64,000 bases of DNA from Thelephora terrestris (Eukaryota > Basidiomycota > Agaricomycetes > Thelephorales > Thelephoraceae), in the NCBI GenBank assembly GCA_015956445.1, contig WIUZ02000008.1:558001-622000 (forward strand). Direction: 5' to 3'. The position numbers and the translations under genes were made by a program. A model generated the notes under the pieces. The model did not search any database. It was not told the DNA's origin and saw only the letters and a list, made by a program, of their open reading frames with translations. Positions within the stretch are counted from its first letter, which is position 1. Each line of letters starts with the position of its first letter. Shown here piece after piece: positions 35,255 to 48,100 of this stretch.

Positions 35255-35702
35255 AAGAGACCGCACGCCACTTCATCATATATCCTATATCCTATCTATG
35301 CCATAGGTTGTTTATCTTATTTGTTCAAACCACGGACGTGATTACCGCTAGACGAGCCTTCGCTCGTTCTCTTACACTTATTCCGGATCTGTATCACTAT
35401 AGCTTATTTGTTGCATTTACACATCGGCTATTATTGTGATTTATACTTGGTTTCATGGAAGCTTGCACTAGTGGGCTGAGATGCCAGGAACGCGCACCTC
35501 GGGATAGGTGGGCCAGATGAGCGTCGCAAGAGGGTGTATTTCTATCAAGAGTCTCGAGTGGTTAATCTTCGGGATCAATGCCCGCCTGGTTAACGTAATT
35601 TCCGATTGAGCGGGCTGGATGCAGTCGTGCAGTCGCGGGGGGAAAAGTGATGCCAGGAGCTATGCGGTCCAACTATCAAGGGGAACCAATTACTACCACC
35701 CC
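35255..35702. other. Convergent intergenic region, no gene recognised
   Basis: This lies between the 3' ends of kinase-like gene G and the PHS1 homologue. I see no coding signal; it probably holds both 3' untranslated regions. Confidence 0.4.
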
Positions 35703-36731
35703 TCAGGAAGATTTTAATTTTGCGCTCCCAGCACCACGTCCATACACCTTTCTCCGTTGTTTTGTCATGTGTAACATCATCACAAGAAGACCTGGAGAAT
35801 TCTGAGTTGGGTTTTGACGGGAGTTTAGTGAGAATACACACCTGGCCACCACACGACGAACATGAGTCCTCTGAAGTAATCCCAAGAGTTCCAAGATCCA
35901 TCTTTGAAACCCTGGAGTGGGTTTGTCTTCGGGAGAGAGCTATAGATTAACAACGCCTCGCTTGAGGCGCCAAGTGGGTAGAGAATGTAAAAGGTAGTGT
36001 ATCGTAGGTAGACCAGAACACCAGGGACCACGCCACGAGCCAGCGAAAGCGCGTAGAATGCATAACGGATCACTTCTGTCGTGGACCAGGCGAGAATCAT
36101 GGTAGAATAAAGCGCATTTTGACTTGACTGGAAAGTGGACACGTGAGAGCGTGTGGCAAGAGTGGGGAGTTCCAAACTCACCTGGCCGTACTTCTGAGTA
36201 ACGCCCCATACGAGGAACAAGCGACTGTACACCTGCATCACGGCGGTGGGGAGGGGGCTCTTTACCAGGCCAGAGAATGCGTGAACGATTTCGAGGGCAG
36301 CAGCGGTCTGAACGATAGCCACCGCATGTCCAACAACGCGATAGGTCGTAGTCATTCTACGATATATGCTCAAAAGTTGGGTTATGACTGTGACAATGGT
36401 CACCGCGTTGTGGGATGGAGTGAGCGCGCCTCTTGCCTCTTTGGTGAGTCCTTCGATGAGTTCACGGATGTAATTGACGAGGGCTTGGAATGAAAAGTGA
36501 GAGGAACCCTTAGAGGTTGGACTGAGAATTTCGGGGAATGGGACCGCAGCGAGGTGGAAGCATGTTATGACGAGGATGTAACCCCAGCCGAGGCATGAAA
36601 GTGTGTTGTACAGTATCAAGTAGTAATTCGTGGCGGGTGCTAGGGTTCGCAGTAGTCATTCAATGCCAGCGAAAAAAAAGCCGAGGGAGCGACTTACAGG
36701 ACCGTTTCGTGGTAGGAATTGTCTTCGCCAT
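35703..36731 (-). CDS. PHS1: Very-long-chain 3-hydroxyacyl-CoA dehydratase (PHS1/HACD)
   Basis: Exon 1 codes MAKTIPTTKRS (36731). After an intron comes SPATNYYLILYNTLSCLGW with the first membrane span. Later blocks are VQTAAALEIVHAFSGLVKSP, TAVMQVYSRLFLVWG, MILAWSTTEVIRYAFYAL and YTTFYILYPLGASSEALLI. A final exon gives LLVMMLHMTKQRRKVYG and a Lys-rich end at 35703. The enzyme is a polytopic ER protein that removes water from 3-hydroxyacyl-CoA in very-long-chain fatty-acid elongation. The Tyr and Glu seven residues apart in YPLGASSE correspond, as I recall, to the catalytic pair of the family. Introns were read near 36699-36642 and 36182-36129, plus one near the C-terminus. Confidence 0.85.
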
Positions 36732-36827
36732 GGTGGTGAAAGGTGGAGGACGGTACGGTCATATGAAGTCGATCGAAATTCGATTCTGATCTGGAGGTTA
36801 ATACAAGAACAGGTACACATAAAGTAA

Positions 36828-37780
36828 CTAAGTTCTCTTTTCATCCTTCTCCTTCTCCTTATTCTCCGTTGAAGAAGCAGTGAGTCGGGAAGGTTGGATG
36901 GCGGGAGGATTTGTAGTCAGATGAGGAGGAAGATTAACTTGAGGGGGTGGCTGTGGCATGTGTCCATTGGCGTTCGCGAGAAGTTGGGCCTGGTTGAGGG
37001 CCTGACGAAGAGCAGCATTTTCGATGCGCAGCTGGTCGACGAGAGCGCGACATTCCTCCCAACGCCTGTTTGCCTCATCTGCAGAAGCGAGAGCGGAATC
37101 CAAGAGCTGGGAACGAGATTCGAGAGCCTTTACATGCCTGCTGAGTTTGAGCACCGGCACATCATATCTCAAGGAAAAGATCGGGAACTCACGCGTCTCG
37201 CCGCTCACGAAAGGCTCGCTGGGCCTTACGATTTTGTTCGGCACGTTTGCTCTGTGCGAGGGCTCTTCCAGCCTTGGGGGTGTCTCCGTCCGATGGTGAG
37301 TTTGGACTTTGATCTGCTTGTTGGAGGCCTGAAGGAGATGGAACATTGACAGCGCCGGGAACGGGCATGTTCGGGATGTTCGGTGGGAGACCACCTGGAG
37401 AGTAGTCCACTGGGCCAAATGGGAACTGAGACATGTGGTGGAGATGGGGATGAATCATCGGATGGGCCAGTGGGTGGTCAGCTAGAGGGGAAGGGTCAGC
37501 AACCTTGCGCTTCTTGGAGGTTCGACCTGTCGTCGCCGCGGTTGTCACCGTCGGCGGAGGATCTTTCAGCCTGAGAGAGTGGATCGTAGTTGGGGAGTGA
37601 AAGACACCATTGTGTTCTTGCTCTCCTTCTCCAGTCGTTGTAGCTGTATACTGGGCTAGATTACCAATAATTAGTCAGCACACATCCACCGTTTATCGCA
37701 CCCGGATACAAAAGCATCCCGTGAAAAAATCACAAATAAATAGAAGTAAATAAAAATGAAAAAATAGACTCACCCTGCAT
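36828..37780 (-). CDS. bZIP transcription factor (Yap/AP-1-like basic region)
   Basis: A first coding exon of only 7 nt (ATGCAGG, 37780-37774, followed by GTGAGT) joins sequence read as AQYTATTTGEGEQEHNG, which leads in frame to TSKKRKVADPSP. The basic region is KRAEQNRKAQRAFRERRDA. An intron falls exactly there (GTGAGT...CAG), followed by HVKALESRSQLLDSAL and a leucine-zipper/coiled-coil region rich in Glu and Leu. NRKAQRAFRERR is typical of the Yap/Pap1 group, whose members control oxidative-stress and detoxification genes. The C-terminus is Pro/Asn-rich and no clear cysteine-rich domain is visible, so redox control by such domains is not supported. Confidence 0.8.
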
Positions 37781-38132
37781 AGTGTTTACCGTCTCCTTTT
37801 CTTATAGATTATCGTTCCAGGATCCCTCAGGCTTATTTAAACCGCTAGAGGAGGGGAACACACAAAGGGTGGAATTACCTTATTCGGATTGCTGACTCAG
37901 CCACGTGGGTTTTGTAGTTCCACTACACTTATGTTTTATTACCGTGGGAATATCCCGCCGCGAATTCGTCGTCCCCTCTTCCGCCCTCGCTCCCCCACCC
38001 GTTCCCAGTCGTTTTCGGTGGCCGTCCCGTCCGCTGCTGTACGTGTAAACCAATGGCCTCGGAGTCAAAAGAGTCCACAAACCCTGTACGCCCTTTTTTG
38101 CCCCCCCTCGATGCCTATTTCCACTCATCTTT
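37781..38132. promoter_or_regulatory. Divergent promoter region, bZIP / PSR1-like
   Basis: About 350 bp between two divergent starts. A minus-strand CTTATTTAAACCG-like element lies near 37830-37842. The rest is unremarkable. Confidence 0.35.
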
Positions 38133-39910
38133 ATGCAGAAGGGCAAGCAAACCGAACAACCCGTGACAATTGTCGAGGACACCCCTCATTGCGAACCAAA
38201 CCAGGCTGTCCCAGATCCCTCCGACGCCCCTCCTCCCGAGCAGGCTTCCACCCAACAACAGCCAGGGCCGGTCCCGGCTCAGCAACCCACGACGACGACG
38301 ACTATGACGACGACTAATGCCACACCCAAACCAAATACTTCCACAGACATTCCTACTGGGGATAAACACGTAGCGGATGAGAAGGACAAGGGTTCTCTGT
38401 CCACCTCCGCTGGTACACGTACCCATTCTGGCGTCAAGGGCAACAAATCCTCTTCTGAAGGCGCCCTATCCGCCTCAGACGCTACCGCCACCTTGCCTAC
38501 CAGACCCGAAAAATCTACAAAAACCCAGACTAAGCAGTCGTTCCTGAACAAACTCGTTCGTGTCCTCATCCCGTGCGTTATACCGTCCAGTCGCGCCCAT
38601 GATATCGAACTCCCGGGGGACGCCCAACCGACCACAGCGGCCCCAACTCTCAAAGAGAAGCCCGGGTCCATGGGCTCTACCAAAGAACCCTCGTCCCCGG
38701 CCCAGAACGGCCTTAGTACAGAATCCGCCCAGTCCTCCCACCAAGCAAACGAACCATCAACTTCGTCAATAACGACTCCCCCACAACCCATTCCGCGGTC
38801 GGATTCTACCTCAGAACCCGCAAAGGACGCGGCTCAGGTGGATCCCACGGCTTCCAACGACCCCACTGTCACCTCAACACCTTCGAAGACCCTGTTACCT
38901 GCTGCGGAGACGGAGGGCATGACCTCCGGGGCTGTTCAGGCCCCTGGGTCGAGAGGGGATGGTGTTGTGCATAACCGTACGCACTCACAAGACTCTGGTG
39001 ATGAGTCTGATGCTACGACGACTTTCACAGAGGAAGATGATGTGGATGAGATAAACGGAATCGACGAGATGGAAGACGAGGAGGAACGTCTCATCATCAA
39101 CGGTGGAGTAGGTATCCCTATTGGTCCCGTGAGTGTTCCTCCCCCTTCATGCGTCGTCACGCCTCATCTGTCAATCTTAGGATGGCGTTCCACGCCCCCT
39201 GTTACCTCCCCTTGCCCCTCAACATGCAGGTCGCAAATGTCTCGTTCTAGATCTTGATGAGACGTTACTTCACAGTAGCTTTAAAGTGCGTTGTTGCCTT
39301 CCCCTGCCTACAAACTAACTTACACTCCGCCTTAGTCTATCCAACAAGCGGACTATGTTGTCCCCGTGGAAATTGAGTACCACTGGCATAATGTTTACGT
39401 AATAAAACGTCCGGGCGTCGATAATTTCCTCAAGAAGATGGGAGAGTTATATGAGATTGTGGTTTTCACTGCGAGTTTGAGCAAGGTACTCCCACCATTT
39501 GCGGATACTCAGCTACGCTCAACAATTTGCTGACCCTTCGATAGTACGCCGACCCCGTTCTCGATAAGCTCGATGTGCACCGGGTGGTGTCCCACCGATT
39601 GTTCCGGGAGAGCTGTTATAACCACAAGGGAAATTATGTCAAGGTTAGCTCGTTTTTCTGTGTCCGACTATCTTGCCCGCGGGACTCAGTTCTTGGCCCT
39701 CAGGACCTGTCACAACTTGGTCGGCCCATGTCGGATACCATCATCCTCGATAATTCCCCAGCTTCCTACATCTTCCACCCCAACAATGCCGTGCCAGTGT
39801 CTTCTTGGTTCAACGACCCCCACGATACCGAACTAACAGATCTTTGTCCGTTTTTGGCCGATCTGAGGACTGTAGACGATGTCAGGGCAGTGTTGGATGG
39901 TGGATTATAG
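38133..39910 (+). CDS. FCP1/SCP-type (NIF domain) phosphatase, PSR1-like
   Basis: A long Ser/Thr/Pro-rich N-terminal region (about 330 residues, with [16 protein letters not shown] near residue 140) is followed after an intron by the catalytic domain: [17 protein letters not shown] (DxDxT nucleophile), then [71 protein letters not shown] and [16 protein letters not shown]. It ends [11 protein letters not shown] at 39910. Five exons are visible. Relatives in yeast (Psr1/Psr2) are plasma-membrane phosphatases in sodium stress; here the N-terminus shows no obvious acylation motif. The ATG at 38133 is the first that fits, and an earlier start cannot be excluded. Confidence 0.85.
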
Positions 39911-41765
39911 TTTTTTGTGTGTGGAGAGGTTCATAATCACCCGCCGCCTCGGCCCCGTCATCGCAGTCTATCGTCGATCGTGTTGCCGCAGGCTGTCCTT
40001 TCGACCTCGATAACTCAACTCCGTTCATTCTGCACACTCGGACCGCCTCACCTTCATTTGTGTTTGTTGTCGAAGATTGCCCACATCTACCCACATTGGT
40101 CCTCTGTTATATGTCATGAATGGAACGCTCTTTTGTTCTGTGATTTCATTCCGTGTTTTTCATGTTGTCCTGACCCTGGTATATACGGCCATCATCCAGT
40201 CAGCTTCCGACACTCATAGCTTTAGTTTCCTCCCCACCCCCTTTTGAATCGTCCTAGCTTCCTGATACCCCTCCTGGGCTTGCGTGCCGACTTCCTTCAT
40301 GTGTTGTTCATATACAAAGTACTAGTACTTAGCAAGCATCCATTTTCACAACCTTTTTCACTTTTTCCTCCTCGTCGCATATAAGCTGGTGGTGTCCCTC
40401 GCTTTCCCTGTCGTTTCAATTCGCTGTCTCCTCTTGAAAGCTATGTCTTAGCTTCGCTTTGTCGTTGTTAAAACATCCTCTCCACATCCCTTATATCCTT
40501 TTCTTTTCCTCTCGCTTCCTATGCCAGAATTGGTTCCTTTTTTTCAGCTGTTCTTTCTCGGTCTCAACTATGATTATGATACGACATTCAATGGACTGAA
40601 CATCGCGGCCTTGATCTAAACTTCCAGGGCAGGGATGCATCAGGCTTAGTATGTGCGACGCGGACGTAGGCGCTGGGGTTGTTATCTCACCCGAGCGTGG
40701 CAGAATCCCATACGGTGTCATCGAGGTGGCCGGTGCGTAAGGCATTTCTCCTCGTACTCAGAGCGATCGTACGCTTCGATTGACCAGGCGTTATCATCGA
40801 GATCAGGAACCGGAGGCCTGGGGGCGGCAAAACGCGTCGTGAATCAAGCTCGGAGGATTGAAGCAGCTGGTACCAGATTGAGACACCACCATCTCACTCG
40901 TCCGTAAAAATGACCCGACACCGAAGAGATATGGCATTGGAACGGAAGAGATGAGGAGCCCCTCGATCGCCTTTCGGAGCCGGGGTTCTGTAGGGTTCTG
41001 TCGAGGGCTCGAGAGTTCCAGTGTATCTCCTCGGCTGTAGGATAATAGATCACACAGCCGGTGAGCCGGTGACCTAAATTACCCAACATCAGACAGAAAG
41101 TGCGCACACTCCCGTCGAACCAGTTCCTCTAGCGGTCATGAAAGCGAGAAACTGGCGCGTACGTAGAACGAAACGAGTCAATTTCTTACTGTTACAACAT
41201 CCAAGGGAAAGAGACCTTGCCTAAGGATCAGACGACTGTGTGTACCTGGCCGAACGGTGCTGGCAATCTCGTGGGGCCCAACTGCATCGCGAGATTGGGT
41301 AGTGTCCGTCTGCCTCGAACCAAGGATGACTCGCGAATCCACCGCCCAGAATCCGTTGTCCCGAGATTCGGCCGGTGTTTCTTAGTTTCCGCGAGTGGCA
41401 AGCGGGAAAGGGTGGCAAAACCCTGGCCCGGGGTAAAAGCTTGTCGTGGCGCTTCCCGGTCAGAGTCGGAGAGACTCGGGAACAACACAATCTCTCCAGT
41501 TACATATATAAGCTGGGGACCCTGGTACAACCGCAGGGTATTAGTCCACCAGAAAAGGACGGGAAGGAGTGATGCATTGACTTGGGAGGACCGATTTGAG
41601 TAGTCACCGATATCAGGAGATGTCAGATAGGTTATCATCGTCGCTGGATCTCCTAGATAAGTCACTTTACTCCGTGGGGGTCAAAGCAAGTGCGAGAATT
41701 TTTGTACGAATTTTTGTGATTTTTTTTGCCGGTGGGAACGGTCTGAGAAAGGGATAGCAGGAGGC
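39911..41765. other. Long intergenic stretch, no gene firmly recognised
   Basis: The first ~600 bp are pyrimidine-rich. On the minus strand, open pieces at 41665-41228 and near 40840-40740 (RPPVPDLDDNAWSIEAYD) look partly protein-like but cannot be joined with confidence. No family is recognised. Confidence 0.4.
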
Positions 41766-44700
41766 GTGACGGGAACCGGCACGGTCGAGCGAAGGTCTCC
41801 CTCTCCCATCTTGATCATTCTCGGAGGCGCATTCGATTTTCTTTTTCTCGTTTTCTTTCTCTCTCTCTCCCTTCACGCCCTCGGTCTCGCGAGCGCAGTG
41901 AGGTCGATCCAGAGCTTCAAGTCTGCGCTCTCGAATAATCCTCGACCCGGTGGCCCACAAACCTCTGCCGGTCCGAAACACGGAGGATTGCTCTCCTTCT
42001 CTTTCTGGTTGTTCATGTCAATCTCAGTCACCGGCTTCACCCAATCCTCCTTCCCATCCCCCATCTATGCTCTCCTAGGGTTTCGGTCCATGGTATACGC
42101 AACAGTCTGCTTCGTTGCCATCCTTGTATTTGGTCAGTCACCTCCGTTCCGTTTTCTTGGCAGATCCCGTATTCTTATTTTTTCAATCGCCCGAGCAATC
42201 TCTTATTCTTCTGTGCGATCACTTCGTCTTTCGTTCTCTCATCGCTGAGGATCTACAGCATCATCGTCACTGACCCCATCTCGTTTTAGCCTACTTCACA
42301 AACCCCTCCGAGTCATCATTTCGTGCATATCTCGCCGAGCAATCCTTTCGACGCCATCTCACCCATCTCGACGATGAATCCTCCGACAAAGATCCAGATT
42401 TTCCGGGTGCCCATTATGCATCCCGTCGCAATGTCACCAGGGGTCCCAATACCGACTCTGCTCGCTCTCGAGTCCATTTCGCCAACCGTGCATCTGTAAT
42501 CTTACGGACTCCCTTGCTCGCCTATCGCAATCTGGTCTTCTTCACGATTTCTTTCGTTGTTCCACCTACCGAATCAGATGCCAAGTCTCCAGACCCCGAT
42601 CTCCCAGTGTCCGATATATGGTTCGTTGGCGCGTTTGGCGGATGGTGGAGAGGCGGGCCCTTGTACTCGTGGTGGGTAGATGCGGTTGCCAGGTCGAGGG
42701 ACGAGGAAGGTGTCTCATCCGGTGTTCTGAGCGTTAAGACTCTTGACAATCTAAACGAATACGATGGTCTGTGTATAAAACAATGTCCAAGTGAGACCCG
42801 ATCCTCATTTCTTTCCAGGCGTTTCTGTTCTGCCCTTCTCGTCCTTCGAGGCCAAAAAAGCTCGTAGCTCCCCCCCTAGATTGCGGAATCCAAGAAGTGA
42901 ACCATCGGTCTGTGTTCAGAGAGTACAAAAAGCTCTCCCCTCTCGCAGTACTACACCTCCCCCCCTGCCTGCGACCGCGTCGCTACCGCTTCACAACGTT
43001 CAACAGTCAACGAAAATATCAGTGCCCCAGCCGTTTCATCCGCCAGCTCTTAACTCCGTCGCCACATCATCTTCGTCCCCCCCGAAGAGCTTTGACCAAT
43101 CCCCCGTCATAGCGGACCTCCTCACTCGAATTTCGTCCACAAAGGCTGGGGTTCAAGACCTTCGTTCCCAAATTGCCGACTTCCGAGCCCACAGTTCTCA
43201 ACAACGCGAAATTCTGACTCGCGAACTAGACGCTCATCGGGAGCGAAAGCGCGGGGAAGAACTCACCAGAAATGAGCTCAAGTCTAGAACAAAGTCGTTG
43301 GAGGATTCTAAGAGGGGCGCAGAAACCGCAAAGAGGGATGCCGAGAGAAAGCTCAAGTCTGCCGAGGCCAGGAGAGATGAAGTCGCCCGGAAGATCACGC
43401 ACCTCCGTAACGAGATCACCAAGTGGAGGTCAAAGCTCGGCGACGACCATGAATTGGTCGCGAACATCCGATCGGGCGGTAGTTGCAACCATGGAAAGGG
43501 GGAACGAACATATCTCGAGGAGGAGTTGCAGAGGAGGAAGGCTGAGATCACGGTCGCAGAAAACGTCATTTCGGCTTTGACTGTCCGGGCGAATGAACTT
43601 GAGGATGAGGCTACGGATGGGAGGGAGAGGCTAAAAGTCGTTCTCGAGAACGCACGACAAGCAAGTGTCTCGCGACATTCGGAACAAGACCGCGTTCTCA
43701 ATTCCCCTACCGATCTTTCGATGAGCGACAGGGGAGACGACCTTCCCTGGCCTCCAGCTCAAACTTCTGCCATAAACACCTCAGACCAACCCACTGCTTC
43801 GAGGTTCTCTGTTTCAGATGACGAAATTAGTCCCCATCCCTCGGCCAACTTCGCACCCTTTGATGATCTGACGTCCCTTGTGGTCGCAGACGCCGAAATG
43901 CCACAGTCAACGTTCCTAATCCCCAGCGGATTGATCAGTTCTCTTCCCGATGCAACCTCCGACATGGACCTCTCCCGTTCCTTCAAGGCAGACAACGATC
44001 CATTCATCATCAAACCGAATCGTCCCACCACGACGTTACGGAGAAGCAGCGGAGCAGACGCGCATGAAGCAATGAACGCTACCACACCGAGATTTGTCGA
44101 TGACTCTCCGTTTGAACACGCAATAGGAAATGGATATAGCGGCGGGCGGATTTTCGGAAACTTCGATCCCGGCTTTCGTCCGCCACTCAGGGAAGAATCG
44201 CATCTGGATCAGCAACGTGCAAAACTGCGAACCACCGTCCCGGACCAAGTTTCGGTTTTAGATCCATTTTCATCGGTCCCCAACCTCGTGGATCCCCCGA
44301 GGGACTTTGAGGTGACCGCTGCTCCCAGACGTTGGTTCTCAGTCAAGGAGAAGAAGACACTGAACCCAGAGGCCGAGGCTTTCAACCTCCCGAGCACGAA
44401 GCCCTTTTTCAAGCCAACGGTTCCCGCCTTTTTCGACGCACTAAATCCCAGCAAGTCCGGGCTCGCTTCTTCCATGGGATCCGACGGTCCTTCCCGTAGC
44501 ACCACGGAGAGCGTTGCCCATTCAACTTTCTTTTCCAAAGCCTTTGCGCCGTCGCCCGCGGAGCGGGCCGCCTTGGGAGCAGGAAGGTTTCACACAAGTT
44601 TGGAGAAACTCCCCAGCCTGAGCGACGTCCCTGGCAGTTTGCACACCTCTCCGATTCTTTCGCACACAACACCTCCCATCATCCAGGTTCCCGTGGTTCC

Positions 44701-44791
44701 AGGAAGCTCGTTTACGAAGTCGATGTCGTGGTTGAACTCTCTGCCGCGCAGGAAACCCAAGTTTAGTCCATGGGATGACGAAGAACACTGA
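41766..44791 (+). CDS. Conserved membrane/coiled-coil protein of unknown function
   Basis: Exon 1 (41766 to about 42133) codes an N-terminal region with three or four hydrophobic segments (ILGGAFDFLFLVFFLSLSLH, SFWLFMSISVTGF, VYATVCFVAILVF). After an intron, AYFTNPSESSFRAYLAEQSF leads to VSDIWFVGAFGGWWRGGPLY and LDNLNEYDG. A second intron (about 42767-42820) joins in frame to VSVLPFSSFEAKKARS and a long tail. The tail has a Ser/Pro-rich linker, a charged coiled coil of about 180 residues (43090-43700) and a disordered C-terminus ending at 44791. Total is about 950 residues. I recall similar uncharacterised basidiomycete proteins with this two-part layout; the function is unknown. Confidence 0.65.
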
Positions 44792-45196
44792 AGTCGCCTC
44801 CAGATGTGGTTTTCGGGGGCAGGTTTGGTGGAGTGAGTCGGTGGGTGGTAGGATCGCTGTGTTGTAGATTGTACTCGGTTTGCGCTACGGAGCCGCGCCG
44901 CTTATGTCGCACCCTGAAGCCCCTTGAGTTGTAACAAATACTTGTGATGTCACCTATTTATCATGCATCCTGGACGAGCTCGTTCGCCGGAATTTGAAAG
45001 CCTGCCTCGGGTCATGTGATGGGGATTGAGATCGAGTCAAGATCTGTCAAGATCTACATACCCCGTCCAACCATCTCATAAAAAGCCCCAATAACGGGCG
45101 GGTCTTGCCCTAACCATGACTTTTCCTGCTCACGATTGTCCGTACCATATTTAAGCACCTCGCGGGTTAATCCCCACTCACCTCGTTGGATCTTAG
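44792..45196. other. Intergenic and 5' region of the isoleucyl-tRNA synthetase gene
   Basis: This stretch should hold the promoter and the short first coding exon of the synthetase, which I could not place with confidence. A candidate ATG is at 45117. Confidence 0.35.
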
Positions 45197-48100
45197 TAAC
45201 TACATCCTTCGACTTCCCTAAGGAGGAGGAGAAGGTCATCAAATTCTGGCGTGAAATCGACGCGTTCCAGACAAGCTTGAAGCTCTCGGAGGGCCGGCCA
45301 GAGTACACTTTCTACGACGGGCCACCATTTGCTACCGGGCTACCTCATTACGGACATCTTCTTGCGGGAACTATCAAGGTGTGCACTCGAGTGATTGAGG
45401 AAGGCGTGTTACACATCCCTTGACCTACTTTTCAGGATATCGTCACTAGACATGCTCATGTCAGCGGACATCATGTATCTCGGCGCTTTGGTTGGGATAC
45501 CCATGGTTTACCTGTCGAACACGAGATCGACAAACGACTGGAGATCACCGGAAGAGAAGACGTTATGCGGATGGGGATCGACAAATACAACGCAGAGTGT
45601 CGTAGTATCGTCATGAGATACTCGGGGGAATGGAGATCTACCGTGGAGCGAATGGGCAGATGGATCGATTTCGACAACGATTACAAAACACTCAATCCGA
45701 GCTTCATGGAGTCGGTATGGTGGGCTTTCAGCCAGATGTTCCAGAAAGGACTGGTATACCGCGGTCTGAGAGTCATGCCGTACTCCACCGGTTGCCTCAC
45801 ACCCCTCTCGAACTTTGAGGCTGGTCAGGATTACCGAGATGTCAACGATCCTGCGGGTGGGGTCATTCATTGTATCAATTAGGCATCCCTGACCTGTGCT
45901 CAGTGACCGTATCGTTCCCACTGGTTGACGACCCCTCGACATCACTGCTTGCTTGGACAACAACTCCGTGGACTCTTCCCTCCAATCTCGCGCTCTGCGT
46001 CAATCCCAATTATACCTACGTCAAGATCGAGGATCAAGAGAGGAACCAGAACTTCGTTTTACACGAGAATCTATTACGGACGCTGTACAAAGATCCGAAG
46101 AAAGCCAAGTTCAAGATACTGGGTCGATACAAGGGCTCGGATATGAAGGGATGGCGTTATGAGCCTCTGTTTGACTATTTCAGGGAAAAGGTAGAGGCAA
46201 TATCAACTCTTCGTGGGAGGCGCTTACCGTATTACACAGTATGCCGCCAAAGGCTTTCGAGTGCTCGTTGACAGTTACGTCACCGATGCTGACGGTACTG
46301 GCATTGTCCACCAAGCCCCCGCCTTCGGTGACGACGACCACCGTGTCTTGCTTGCATGTGGCGTGATATCCGCAGATGAGATGCCGCCTTGCCCCATCGA
46401 CGACAGTGGAAGGTTCACGAGCGAAGTCACGGATTTCGTTGGGCAACATGTCAAAGTAGGCATCCTTGATTAGTGGACTCATAAAATCACCTCACCTCAC
46501 TTCTGAAGACCGCAGACAAGGAGATTCAAAAATTCCTGAAGGCGAGGGGCCGGTTGGTTGTACAATCGACCATCAACCATTCATACCCCTTTTGTTGGAG
46601 GTATCAAACCTTCCCATCCGTTTGTTTGTTGCCCTGTTTGACCGCGAAATTAGGTCCGGGACACCGCTCATCTATCGTGCTATCCCTGTCTGGTTCATTC
46701 GCGTCCAGCCGATCATCGAACAACTTGTTGCGAACAATAATGAAACTAGATGGTTTGGTGTTCTTCCTCCTTACCTTCGCTCATGTTCTCACAAATTACG
46801 CCAGGGTGCCACAATTCGTGGGGGAGGGAAGGTTCGGAAACTGGCTGGCAAATGCGCGAGATTGGAACGTCTCACGGAATCGTTATTGGGGGACGCCCAT
46901 CCCTCTGTGGGCTAGCGAAGATATGCAAGAGGTAGCGTGTTTCAACAACGTGCATGATGAGTTCTGACCGCTGTCGAATCAGATTGTCTGTGTTGGCTCC
47001 GTCAAGGAACTACAGGAATTATCAGGAGTTACTGGAATCAGTGACCTCCATCGCGAGAGCATCGACCACATAACCATCCCTTCGAAACAAGGAAAGGGGG
47101 TCCTCAAGCGCGTCGAGGAAGTATTTGATTGCTGGTTCGAGTCTGGGAGGTTGGTGCTCTCCCCTTTGCGTTGCTCCTCCCTTACAAATACACCCCTAGT
47201 ATGCCTTACGCGCAGGTTCACTATCCGTTCGAAAACAAGGAAACTTTCGAAAAGAACTTCCCAGCAGACTTCATTTGTGAAGGAATCGACCAAACGCGAG
47301 GGTGGTTCTACACCCTGCTAGTTTGTTCTACACACCTTTTCGGCGCCGCCCCTTGGAAAAACGTCATCGTCACGGGTCTTGTACTTGCCGCGTAGGTTTT
47401 AGAATTAAGATTTCTCAACGATAAGGGCTGAAAAAGTTCATTTCAGGGACGGGAAGAAGATGAGCAAAAGTCTCAAGAACTATCCTGATCCCAATCTCGT
47501 TATCGACACATATGGTGCTGATGCTACGAGGTTTGTTTTTACTCCGAGACGTTGCATGTGCATCTACATATGTTTACCAACTACGCAGGATGTTTCTCGT
47601 GAACTCACCCATTGTTCGTGGTGACAACCTTCGTTTTCGTGAAGAAGGCGTCCGGGAGGTCATCTCTCGTGTTTTACTTCCGTGGCTCAACGCGTTTCGG
47701 TTCTTCCTTGGACAAGTCAATTTGCTTCGCAAAACAGCAAACTACGAATTCAAGTATAACCCCCATGCTCCCCTTTCCAACAACGTCATGGATCATTGGA
47801 TCCTTGCAAGATGCCAGTCTCTCATTCTGCTTGTCAAACAGGAAATGGCAGCTTATCGGCTTTACACCATCATCCCCCGCCTTTTGGCTTTGATTGACGA
47901 GCTTACCAACTGGTACATCCGTTTTAACCGGAAGAGACTAAAGGGAGAGGATGGCCTGGAAGACACGGTAGCCGCGTTGAACACCTTATTCGAGACTCTC
48001 TTTACCCTATGCCGGACTATGGTATGTCGTGCACGCTCTCTTTGGGCAGTCAGCTGAACCTTGTGTTTAGTCGTCTTATACACCATTCCTCACCGAGAAC

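Noticed and set aside
40491-41665. Possible minus-strand multi-exon gene
   Set aside because: Pieces look partly protein-like but cannot be joined by credible splice sites, and no family is recognised.
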